From positions 1-64,000 of the forward strand of contig URZX01000006.1 in assembly GCA_900552455.1 (NCBI GenBank): a stretch of 64,000 bases of DNA, given 5' to 3'. The notes below the pieces were generated by a model, which was given only the letters and a program-made list of their open reading frames with translations, had not been told where the DNA came from and made no database searches. The translations under genes were made by a program, and so were the position numbers. Positions 1-6,503 of the stretch are shown here, piece after piece (position 1 is the stretch's first letter; every line of letters starts with the position of its first letter). The stretch comes from an uncultured Peptococcaceae bacterium. Its GTDB lineage: Bacteria; Bacillota; Peptococcia; Peptococcales; Peptococcaceae.

Positions 1-51
1 GGTGATATGACGAGAAAAAGGCAGCCGATTGGTGACCTTTTTCGACAAGCT

Positions 52-78
52 GACGCAGTCTCGAATTGAGACTGCGTC
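52..78 (-). terminator. Hairpin just after the anti-sigma gene
   Basis: Perfect 11-bp inverted repeat (GACGCAGTCTC at 52-62, its complement at 68-78) with a 5-nt loop, starting 4 nt past the stop codon of the anti-sigma gene. No U-run follows immediately on the minus strand; the first T-rich stretch is about 30 nt further. It is a transcript-end hairpin or a weak terminator. Confidence 0.5.
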
Positions 79-82
79 TGAA

Positions 83-919
83 TCATTCGTGACTATGACC
101 ATGGTGCGCACCATGACCATTGCCATTGTGCATACCCTGGCCATTTCCCTGCCCCTGACCGCTGCCGTTTTGCATGCCATTGCCATTTTGTGCGCCATTC
201 CACTGATCATTTTGCGCACTCGAACCCTCGGCGCTGGTTTCGCCCTCATACTGCGCCAGCAAATCACGCAGCTCACGCATTGTCATGTTCTGCACAGTTT
301 CCGGAGTGAGGGTCGCATCATAAGCCAACAGGGCCTGATACATATGATACTTTCCGCAGGAGAGACCGGCACTGTGCGCATCTGCCATCTGTGCAGAGTC
401 GCTTGAGAGTGCGTAACAATGTGCATTTTCATGCTGCGCCGTGCAACCGCTCACATATTCAAGAACTGCATCGCTTTGCGCTGCGTCTCCGTCTGCCTGC
501 ACAACAGCGATCGAAAGTTCTTCCCCGCGAGCCAGGCACGCTTCGATGGTGTCGTTTGCCATCAGCACATCAACCGCGTCATCATACTGCATATTTTTAA
601 CGTCGAGCGCCTCTGCCAAAGCCACACCATCGTCGTTATAGCCGTTCAGCGCAATCACGCGATCAAAACGATTGATATCCATCTCCAGAGATGGATTGAT
701 GTCAATACTGAGCACCGTTGTCGGCGTGAAGTAGAGATGGTGACCACTGACACCTGCTGCCAACAGCAGACAGGCTGCCAGCGCCAATACAGGCACGAAG
801 CGACGGCGGCGATGCTCGGCTTTTGCATGCATCGCCTGAATAACAGCTTGAGTGGTTCGCTCTTTCAGCGGTTCCTCTGCCTGAACAGCATCAAAGGCTT
901 CCCGTACCTTCGTCATCAT
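83..919 (-). CDS. RsgI-like anti-sigma factor with His/Gly/Asn-rich tail
   Basis: Likely membrane anti-sigma factor that holds the neighbouring ECF sigma factor inactive. Residues 1-40 are cytoplasmic and basic before one membrane segment (about 42-60). The following region (VLSIDINPSLEMDINRFDRV) is the conserved middle domain of RsgI-type anti-sigma-I factors. The last 50 residues are Gly/Asn/Gln/His-rich and end in a cluster of histidines, probably outside the cell. The start codon overlaps the stop of the sigma gene by 4 nt, so the two are translationally coupled. RsgI proteins of cellulolytic clostridia carry carbohydrate-binding domains at this place; here the tail is low complexity and could bind metal ions. 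The family call is good; the signal sensed is unknown. Confidence 0.8.
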   Translation of the reverse strand: MMTKVREAFDAVQAEEPLKERTTQAVIQAMHAKAEHRRRRFVPVLALAACLLLAAGVSGHHLYFTPTTVLSIDINPSLEMDINRFDRVIALNGYNDDGVALAEALDVKNMQYDDAVDVLMANDTIEACLARGEELSIAVVQADGDAAQSDAVLEYVSGCTAQHENAHCYALSSDSAQMADAHSAGLSCGKYHMYQALLAYDATLTPETVQNMTMRELRDLLAQYEGETSAEGSSAQNDQWNGAQNGNGMQNGSGQGQGNGQGMHNGNGHGAHHGHSHE

Positions 920-1392
920 GCCTCACCTCCCAAGACATCGCGCAGCAGGGCGCGGCCTCGTGTCAACTGCGTATACACTGTGTTTTCCTTTATACCAAGG
1001 ATCTCCGCAATTTCCGGCGCCGTGTAGCCCTCATAATAGTGCAGGTAAATGACGCGACGATATTTTTCCGGCAGCGACAGCACAGCCTCCAACACCTCAG
1101 AATGTGCCGCATCAACAATGCCATTTTGCTCCACATACGCATCAAGGGGGACGGTACGTTTGCGAAAGAAGCTTTTGAGCAGATCCTTACAAGCGTTAAG
1201 CGTCACACGAATAAGCCAGGCTTTTTCGTGCATTTCATTGGTAAAAACCACATCACTCATCGCGTATTTGAGAAACACCGTCTGAAAAATGTCCTCCGTA
1301 TCTGTTTCATTTTTTAGATGAATGAAGCAAATGCGCTTTACCATATCTGCATATCGGTCGATGGCTTCTCGAACCGCTTCTTCGCTGCGCAT
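916..1392 (-). CDS. ECF-type RNA polymerase sigma factor
   Basis: Sigma-70 family factor of the short ECF type (158 aa), directing RNA polymerase to a small regulon. Region 2 lies at about residues 10-75 (DTEDIFQTVFLKY, AWLIRVTLNACKD) and region 4 at about 100-155, with the helix-turn-helix APEIAEILGIKENTVYTQLT. It overlaps the downstream anti-sigma gene by 4 nt, the usual sigma/anti-sigma arrangement. The secreted repeat protein upstream (1421-1765) is on the same strand 28 nt away and is a natural candidate for the same unit or regulon. This is one of three ECF pairs in the window. Confidence 0.9.
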   Translation of the reverse strand: MRSEEAVREAIDRYADMVKRICFIHLKNETDTEDIFQTVFLKYAMSDVVFTNEMHEKAWLIRVTLNACKDLLKSFFRKRTVPLDAYVEQNGIVDAAHSEVLEAVLSLPEKYRRVIYLHYYEGYTAPEIAEILGIKENTVYTQLTRGRALLRDVLGGEA

Positions 1393-1420
1393 CCCCGCGC
1401 CCCCTCTTTAGATCAGATTT

Positions 1421-1765
1421 TTACCAGCGACCGCCGTGATGTCCACCACCATGATGTCCCATACCACGACCACCGTGATGCCCAGTGTTCACCGTTCCGG
1501 CGTTGTCGCAGACACCGTCGCCGTTCGCATCAACGTAATTCCCGCAAGCGCTGCCATGGTTGTCACAGATACCATCGCCGTTCGCATCAACATAATTCCC
1601 GCAAGCACTGCCATGGTTGTCACAGATGCCATCGCCGTTCGCATCAACATAGCCAATACCCTGTCCCTGCTGCGAGCCATAACCGGCGAAAACAGCCGCT
1701 GGTACCAACGTCAGCACCAATAAACCCATCAGTACAATTGCAAGGATTTTCTTTTTGTTTTTCAT
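1421..1765 (-). CDS. Secreted small protein with EF-hand-like repeats
   Basis: A 114-aa protein with a signal peptide (basic MKNKKK, hydrophobic core, AVFAG cleavage region). Residues 39-88 hold two complete copies and a partial copy of a 19-residue unit, YVDANGDGICDNHGSACGN. The DANGDGxCD core resembles a calcium-binding EF-hand/dockerin loop, with two Cys per unit that could form disulfides or bind metal. Residues 96-114 are a His/Gly-rich tail. The ATG at 1765 is chosen because AGGAGGT lies 9 nt upstream; an in-frame TTG at 1771 is too close to it. I do not recognise a family. Its tail resembles that of the adjacent anti-sigma factor, which hints at a shared ligand such as a divalent metal (inference). 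Confidence 0.75.
   Translation of the reverse strand: MKNKKKILAIVLMGLLVLTLVPAAVFAGYGSQQGQGIGYVDANGDGICDNHGSACGNYVDANGDGICDNHGSACGNYVDANGDGVCDNAGTVNTGHHGGRGMGHHGGGHHGGRW
1502..1651 (-). repeat. 57-bp tandem repeat inside the secreted protein gene
   Basis: Units at 1595-1651 and 1538-1594 are nearly identical at DNA level, followed by a partial unit at 1502-1537. The period is 57 bp, or 19 codons, so copy number can change without a frameshift. Confidence 0.85.
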
Positions 1766-1845
1766 GATCAATGACCTCCTGTAAAATTGTTTTCACTAAG
1801 AATACGATTCAAAAAGGTCATTCCATTCACGACAGAAAAAAAATT

Positions 1846-2430
1846 TTACACCCTTGGCTCTTTGATGATGAGAACCGCGATCGGCGGATAATTCGGCCGA
1901 TTGCTGAAGCTGCTCACAAGCACCGTAAAGCGTTTTGCGTCGAGCGCAGCGACATGTGCCAGCACAGCGTCGCGCTCATCAAAACCGCTGTCGCCACCGT
2001 GATACACACAAAGCGTCATCATGCCACCAGGTTTGAGCAGCGCCAAACCGCTATCAATAGCTGGCAGCGTCGTCTCCGCTCGCGTGGCAATGCGGTGATC
2101 GGCGCGCGGGAGATAACCAAGGTTGAAAACAATGGCATCCACCGACTCTGGCGCTGCGTAATCCGCCATCTCCGTGTGGCTTGCTTCGATGACCCGTGCA
2201 CTAAGCCCTGCTTTTGCAAGCCGCTCCCGCGTCGCTTGCACCGCCTCCGGCTGAATATCGAAGGCCAATACCTTCCCCTCCCTGCCAACCAGACGGCAGA
2301 GCGTTTCCGTGTCATGCCCACGGCCAGCCGTTGCATCAATACAAAAAGCCCCAGGATGAATCATCGCGCGCCAGTAGCGCTGCACAAGTGTCAGCGTATC
2401 CAAAGATTGTTTCGCAGACATCGGCCTCAC
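1846..2430 (-). CDS. mnmM: MnmM/YtqB-type tRNA wobble-uridine methyltransferase
   Basis: Class I SAM-dependent methyltransferase, 194 aa. The SAM-binding motif I is DATAGRGHDTETL, and FNLGYLPRADHRIAT followed by TT is the signature of the YtqB group. The B. subtilis member has been assigned as MnmM, which methylates the aminomethyl group of 5-aminomethyl-2-thiouridine at tRNA position 34. The length fits the family. It stands alone between the secreted-protein gene and the NifX/MinD cluster. The family assignment is firm; the exact tRNA substrate is taken by homology. Confidence 0.82.
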   Translation of the reverse strand: MRPMSAKQSLDTLTLVQRYWRAMIHPGAFCIDATAGRGHDTETLCRLVGREGKVLAFDIQPEAVQATRERLAKAGLSARVIEASHTEMADYAAPESVDAIVFNLGYLPRADHRIATRAETTLPAIDSGLALLKPGGMMTLCVYHGGDSGFDERDAVLAHVAALDAKRFTVLVSSFSNRPNYPPIAVLIIKEPRV

Positions 2431-2487
2431 CCTTCCTTATCAATCTTTCCTCATTATAACGATCATCCGCACGTTTGTCCATCGCAC

Positions 2488-2517
2488 AAAAAATCCGCCT
2501 GTCATTGCGACAGACGG
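2488..2517 (-). terminator. Rho-independent terminator of the NifX/MinD cluster
   Basis: Stem of 9 bp (2495-2503 with 2509-2517; one G-U pair on the minus strand) with a 5-nt loop, followed on the minus strand by six T residues (2493-2488). It lies about 12 nt after the stop codon of the last cluster gene. Confidence 0.85.
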
Positions 2518-2528
2518 AAGTGATGAGT

Positions 2529-2903
2529 TCAATGTTGGCCGTGATGATGACCACCGCATTCACCGGCGTGTTCATGCTTATGGCAAATTGATCCGGTAGA
2601 CACGAGTTCCCCGGACAGATAGCGTTTGACGCATTCTTCTGCACTGCCACTTGCACCAGTAATAACTTCGATATTACGCTGGTTGAAAATATCGATCGCA
2701 CCCTGTCCCATGCCACCGGAGATAACGACGTTGACACCAAGATCGCCGAGATAATTTGGCAGGAAACCAGGCTTATGTCCGGGATTTGGAATACTTTCCT
2801 GTTTCGTAATGACGCCGTTTTCTGCATCAAATATGTTGAAGTTCTCGCAATGTCCGAAATGTTCTGTAGTCATTGCTCCTGTGCTTGCAACTGCGATTTT
2901 CAT
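2529..2903 (-). CDS. NifX-like (MTH1175-type) metal-cluster carrier protein
   Basis: Dinitrogenase iron-molybdenum cofactor biosynthesis family protein, 124 aa. It starts MKIAVAS with the family's HFGHCENF motif near residue 15 and the GGMGQGAIDIF loop near residue 64. The C-terminus is metal-ligand rich (CHKHEHAGECGGHHH), unlike the paralogue at 4631-4993. Relatives bind or carry Mo/Cu/Fe-S clusters in nitrogenase assembly and in the orange-protein complex of Desulfovibrio. It is the last gene of a four-gene operon whose two ATPases each carry ferredoxin domains. GGAGG lies upstream of the ATG. No nitrogenase genes are seen, so a role in nitrogen fixation is unlikely. Confidence 0.85.
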   Translation of the reverse strand: MKIAVASTGAMTTEHFGHCENFNIFDAENGVITKQESIPNPGHKPGFLPNYLGDLGVNVVISGGMGQGAIDIFNQRNIEVITGASGSAEECVKRYLSGELVSTGSICHKHEHAGECGGHHHGQH

Positions 2904-2921
2904 ATGTATACGCCTCCAAAA

Positions 2922-3782
2922 TCATTCATTTAGTAATTGCATTGTTTGTTCAAATATCTTTTTCAACGCTGTACGCGCTGGTGAATCACTCTCTGCAATG
3001 CTGTGTCCGGCATTGATGGCCTGCGGAACAGCTTTGTCGTAGGGAATCGTTCCAAGAAACGGAATATCTTCTTCCTCGCAAAATTGTGCTACTTTATCAG
3101 TATTTTTCGGAGAAATATCGGCTTTATTGACACAGATGGCAGTTTTTGTACCAAAACCACGGCAAATCTGTGCGACACGCTTCAAGTCACTCAAGCCGGA
3201 AAGCGACGGCTCTGCTACAAGAAGCACCATATCCACGCCACTCACCGAAGCGATCACTGGACAACCAATGCCTGGTGATCCGTCTATAATAACAAGTTCC
3301 GCGTTACTTTCTTGGGTGAGGGCTTTTTTTACCTCTGTGACGAGTTTTCCGGAATTGCCGCGTCCCATCTTGAGCTTTGCAGTCGAAAACACGGCGTTCT
3401 CACGATAAAGCGCCTGCTCGCCTGCCATATCATCCAGCAAGCATACCGCCTGCACCGGACAAACAGCTACACAAACACCGCAGCCTTCGCAGGAGATCGG
3501 ATCTACTGTAAAGCCGTGTGCATCTTCTCTGATGGCACCAAAGCGACAATGTTCTTTGCAGCGACCACAGCGGCTGCAAATTGTTGGATTGATTTGTGCT
3601 TTCTGTCCTCCGAAATATGGCGTCACTGCTGGCTCTTTTGTAAAATTTGAGACCAGATGCAGATTGGGCGCATCAACATCACAATCCGCAAAGGCACGCG
3701 CTTTTGCAAAATCAATGAAGGCGGCAGCAGTCGTCGTTTTTCCTGTGCCACCTTTGCCGCTCAGGATCAGCAACTGTTTCAC
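2922..3782 (-). CDS. MinD/ParA-type P-loop ATPase with 2[4Fe-4S] ferredoxin insert
   Basis: Deviant Walker A motif GKGGTGKTTT near the N-terminus, followed by a ferredoxin insert with two clusters (CSRCGRCKEHC and CEGCGVCVAVC), then the rest of the MinD fold with DGSPGIGCPV (Walker B region). The family is linked to Fe-S or metal-cluster assembly (orange-protein and Mrp-like ATPases). I use the GTG at 3782 as start: GGAAGGGAG sits 9 nt upstream and GTGA overlaps the preceding stop by 4 nt. An in-frame upstream start at 3815 would overlap the previous gene by 37 nt. It is the third gene of the cluster and probably acts as a heterodimer with the ATPase upstream. Confidence 0.9.
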   Translation of the reverse strand: MKQLLILSGKGGTGKTTTAAAFIDFAKARAFADCDVDAPNLHLVSNFTKEPAVTPYFGGQKAQINPTICSRCGRCKEHCRFGAIREDAHGFTVDPISCEGCGVCVAVCPVQAVCLLDDMAGEQALYRENAVFSTAKLKMGRGNSGKLVTEVKKALTQESNAELVIIDGSPGIGCPVIASVSGVDMVLLVAEPSLSGLSDLKRVAQICRGFGTKTAICVNKADISPKNTDKVAQFCEEEDIPFLGTIPYDKAVPQAINAGHSIAESDSPARTALKKIFEQTMQLLNE

Positions 3783-4624
3783 ACGCTTACGCTCCCTTCC
3801 AGAATCTTCCGCCACAACGCGGTAAACTGTTGATGCATCGTTGGATCAATCTCGACAGAAAGAGCGCCTTCTGCACCCTGCTTTGCTGTCTCAGCACGAT
3901 AAGGGATATGCGCCAATACAGACAATCCACGCGCTGCACACAGGGCATCGATGCGCACATCTTCATCATTCGCCTTATTAACTACGACAGCGCAAGGCTT
4001 CTTTAACACCTGTACCAACTCAGCAACCATTTCAAAATTATGTGCGCCGAACTGTGTCGGTTCAGCAACGATCAGGCAAAAATCAGCGTCTTTCACGCTC
4101 TCAACAACCGAACAAGCACTCCCAGGCGGGCAATCTATAATGACATGCTCTGCCTCACTACCTTCTGCAATTTGCAGCAATGCCTGGATAATGCCAATGC
4201 CAGACGTCTCCCCGATATTCAAAAAGCCGGACGCGACCTCAAGTTTTCCGCGATGACCAAGTTCAATATGACCAACCTCTACCGGCGTTTCCGTCGCAGC
4301 TTCTGACGGGCAGACCAGCAGACAGCCACCGCAGGAATGGCAGACATCCTTGAATACCATTGGGCTCTTGCTAATGTAAGCCAAAGCATTAAACCGGCAA
4401 AAATCTACACACTTCCGGCAGCCTGTGCATTTTTCTGCAGCAAATGTCGGCAGCAATTTCGTCACCGGACGCAAAACAACATTCTGCGGCCTCAGAAAAA
4501 GATGGCCGTTCGGTTCCTCTACATCACAATCGACATAGCATGCTGAAGCAGCAGTCAAAGCTAGACTGATCGATACGAAAGTCTTACCTGCGCCACCTTT
4601 ACCGCTCAACACAGCGATCTTCAT
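3779..4624 (-). CDS. MinD/ParA-type P-loop ATPase with 2[4Fe-4S] ferredoxin insert (paralogue)
   Basis: 281 aa, with Walker A GKGGAGKTFVS at residues 7-17, CDVEEPNGHLF downstream, and a ferredoxin insert at about 60-105 (CTGCRKCVDFC, CHSCGGCLLVC). DCPPGSACSV is the Walker B region. It is similar in order and length to the ATPase at 2922-3782, so the two are an ancient tandem duplication. The pair flanked by NifX-like genes matches the arrangement of the orange-protein genes known from Desulfovibrio and many anaerobes. The ATG follows AGGGGTGAT. Likely role: ATP-driven assembly or transfer of a metal cluster in the cytoplasm. Confidence 0.9.
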   Translation of the reverse strand: MKIAVLSGKGGAGKTFVSISLALTAASACYVDCDVEEPNGHLFLRPQNVVLRPVTKLLPTFAAEKCTGCRKCVDFCRFNALAYISKSPMVFKDVCHSCGGCLLVCPSEAATETPVEVGHIELGHRGKLEVASGFLNIGETSGIGIIQALLQIAEGSEAEHVIIDCPPGSACSVVESVKDADFCLIVAEPTQFGAHNFEMVAELVQVLKKPCAVVVNKANDEDVRIDALCAARGLSVLAHIPYRAETAKQGAEGALSVEIDPTMHQQFTALWRKILEGSVSV

Positions 4625-4630
4625 AAACGA

Positions 4631-4993
4631 TCACCCCTGATGATGAAATCCCGCGTGAATATCGGTGAGCGCAGCAAGCGTACCCGCTGTGAAAGCATCT
4701 AGATTCTCCTGTGCAGATCCTGCAATTGAACAATACAGCGCCACCTCAGACGCTTTAAGCACCTGCGCTGCATTTTCACCACAACGCGGCGTAACCAAAA
4801 CCCCCGCGCCTCCGTCAACGATCACTTGCGCAGCCTTAATCCCAGCGCCACCTTGGCTCATTACCGCAGAATTATCACAGTAAGATACCTCTTTCGTTTC
4901 CGTATCATAAAATAAGAAGTTAGCCGCACGACCAAAATTTTCAGCCACTGCGCTGTCCAAAGACTGCACATCAACTGGAATCGCTACTTTCAT
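4631..4993 (-). CDS. NifX-like (MTH1175-type) metal-cluster carrier protein
   Basis: First gene of the NifX/MinD operon, 120 aa. It starts MKVAIPVD and has the family pattern of an N-terminal strand, FGRAANFLFYD, and a GGAGIKAAQVIVDGGAG core of the dinitrogenase cofactor-binding fold. The ATG at 4993 is preferred because GAGG lies 8 nt upstream; the frame stays open upstream into the promoter region, but those codons are not expected to be translated. It lacks the His/Cys-rich tail of the paralogue at 2529-2903, so the two proteins may hold different cluster states. Six nt separate it from the downstream ATPase gene. Confidence 0.87.
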   Translation of the reverse strand: MKVAIPVDVQSLDSAVAENFGRAANFLFYDTETKEVSYCDNSAVMSQGGAGIKAAQVIVDGGAGVLVTPRCGENAAQVLKASEVALYCSIAGSAQENLDAFTAGTLAALTDIHAGFHHQG

Positions 4994-5018
4994 TTTGATG
5001 ACCTCTTTTCCAAATAAT

Positions 5019-5030
5019 AGGCATATGCCA
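5019..5030. promoter_or_regulatory. Palindromic site 1 (AGGCATATGCCA)
   Basis: Contains the perfect 10-bp palindrome GGCATATGCC (5020-5029). It lies just downstream of the predicted transcription start of the NifX/MinD operon. A near copy lies 39 bp away at the -35 element. Confidence 0.6.
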
Positions 5031-5041
5031 TTTATAGATTT

Positions 5042-5070
5042 ATCATAGCACCATAACAGGCATATGTCAA
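5042..5070 (-). promoter_or_regulatory. Sigma-A type promoter of the NifX/MinD operon
   Basis: On the minus strand TTGACA (5070-5065) is separated by 17 nt from TATGAT (5047-5042), a near-consensus vegetative promoter. It reads into the gene starting at 4993. Two related palindromic sites flank it, so repression by a dedicated regulator is likely. Confidence 0.8.
5058..5069. promoter_or_regulatory. Palindromic site 2 (AGGCATATGTCA)
   Basis: One mismatch from site 1 and overlapping the -35 element of the NifX/MinD promoter. Occupancy would be expected to block RNA polymerase. Confidence 0.6.
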
Positions 5071-5080
5071 TAATAAGGAT

Positions 5081-5123
5081 AAAAAAACGCAAGATTGACC
5101 ATCATCGACAATCTTGCGTTTTT
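5081..5123. terminator. Bidirectional terminator between ASST and NifX/MinD units
   Basis: Arms at 5083-5097 and 5109-5123 (core ACGCAAGATTG) pair over 15 bp. A/T tracts flank both sides, giving a U-run in either direction. It ends the arylsulfotransferase transcript just before the NifX/MinD promoter. Confidence 0.88.
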
Positions 5124-5182
5124 CCATCAATGTCCTCTGTCCATGAACAGTAATATTTCACAGAGAGTTCTTATTTAATCAT

Positions 5183-6394
5183 TCACACTTGTCTTCTATT
5201 CACAGCCTGCATCGCTTCATACCCATAAAGCCGCTTGAATGATTTTTCAGCTTCAAGATCAAAATTTTTCCCTTCAAATCCAGGATAGTTGACTGGATAG
5301 CGATGAATTCGGAAAACAGCGTTCATATGCGCAAATCGGTTGTCGCATTGACTATAAAATGGGCTGATGTATTCCCAGACAATTTCTTTGTCAGGTGTTA
5401 CTTCAAAGAAACGACCAGTGGAGCCTTCGTCAATCAGCGTATTCCCATTGTGCAAGCGCTGAGCGCTGGAAATATACGTGGAGTAGAAATCTACCGGATT
5501 ATCTGCGCGATATTCCCAAACTGTTTCTTCAGTTTTAGGATCAATCTCCAGAACGCGGCTGAAATCTGGTGGGAAAACAGCGGAGCTTCCATCCGGATTT
5601 GCAACGTAATAACGACCATTATCGAAAACAAGAATATTACCATTTTCCAGTTCCGTTGGGTCGTGTGGGAACGAAATTTGTTTGCCTGGCTTGTTGCCAT
5701 AGCGCCAGTCCACTTTTCTTTCTTTGCGATTCCAAATGTAGATCATGCTTAAGTTGTAGCTAGTGGAAATAATGCGACCGTCTTCCAATTCCTCGATGGA
5801 ATTGAGCCCCGGCCATACCTCGCGCGTTCCATGCGGAATAAGAACGTCGATGTCAGGATCGAGAATATCAGCCAATCGCAATGTATCCACTTCCTGTCCA
5901 TCCGGAGTTATCTCAACCATCTCGAACGTGAACATCATGTTGCTTTTTTCTGTGCCAGCGGCACCGCCTTTAACACGCATGGCTTCTTCATCGCTCAGCG
6001 GCACATAGCGAAGATAAAGCGTGTTCCCGTTTTTCAGCCGAGCGCGATCGTGGTCATCATGCATGGGATCAACGTGTTCCCAGACAATATTGGAATCCCA
6101 GTCCAATTCGACGATCTTAGCAGCTGTGTGAGTGATCCCATATGGACTTTGGCGCCCAGGTTCAGAAAACGAACAGAGCAGATTGCCCGACTCAAGCAGT
6201 TCGCCATGCATAAGCGTAAGCCCTGGAAGCGTCCAATGATGAACAATATCTCCTTTCATATCAATCAAAAATACATAACTTTCTTTTGTGTTTGCAATTT
6301 GGCTGTCTACCAACATCATCGGTGCAAACAATGTATAACCAACATACGCTTTGTCCACTTTCCATTCTGTTACGCCATATTTTGCTTTTCTCAT
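5183..6394 (-). CDS. Arylsulfotransferase family (ASST) beta-propeller protein
   Basis: 403 aa, family of arylsulfate sulfotransferases, which move a sulfuryl group from one phenolic sulfate to another phenol without PAPS. Repeated propeller blades show as W-x-G/NGN motifs: LLESGNLLCSF, RLKNGNTLYLRY, LEDGRIISTSY, LENGNILVFDNG, RLHNGNTLIDEG. FPHDPTELENGN carries a histidine where the family has its HD motif. There is no signal peptide, unlike the periplasmic Gram-negative enzymes. ATG 6394 follows GGAGG by 7 nt. It is a tandem duplicate of 6504-7709, with one block identical in sequence. Substrate specificity cannot be read from sequence. Confidence 0.82.
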   Translation of the reverse strand: MRKAKYGVTEWKVDKAYVGYTLFAPMMLVDSQIANTKESYVFLIDMKGDIVHHWTLPGLTLMHGELLESGNLLCSFSEPGRQSPYGITHTAAKIVELDWDSNIVWEHVDPMHDDHDRARLKNGNTLYLRYVPLSDEEAMRVKGGAAGTEKSNMMFTFEMVEITPDGQEVDTLRLADILDPDIDVLIPHGTREVWPGLNSIEELEDGRIISTSYNLSMIYIWNRKERKVDWRYGNKPGKQISFPHDPTELENGNILVFDNGRYYVANPDGSSAVFPPDFSRVLEIDPKTEETVWEYRADNPVDFYSTYISSAQRLHNGNTLIDEGSTGRFFEVTPDKEIVWEYISPFYSQCDNRFAHMNAVFRIHRYPVNYPGFEGKNFDLEAEKSFKRLYGYEAMQAVNRRQV

Positions 6395-6448
6395 AGGATT
6401 TCCTCCCCAGAAATATTTTTTCTCATCAACGACAACGATTTGCCAAAC

Positions 6449-6486
6449 AAAAAAGCGCCACGCAAACATGTTTCTGTTTGCGCGGC
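6449..6486 (-). terminator. Terminator between the two ASST genes
   Basis: Stem 6457-6468 with 6475-6486 (12 bp, one mismatch, 6-nt loop) and six U residues (6454-6449) on the minus strand. Only 55 bp separate it from the next start codon and no clear promoter is seen there, so the second ASST gene may depend on read-through. Confidence 0.8.
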
Positions 6487-6503
6487 ACCTCCTTAATGGC
6501 TAT

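Noticed and set aside
1502..1651. CRISPR array
   Set aside because: The 57-bp units have no spacers and lie inside a coding frame; they are protein repeats.
1421..1765. Cellulosome dockerin
   Set aside because: The DxNxDG loop is similar, but the 19-residue unit with two Cys is not the duplicated dockerin module, and no cohesin is seen.
2529..4993. Nitrogen fixation locus
   Set aside because: Only NifX-like and MinD-type genes; no nifH, nifD or nifK.
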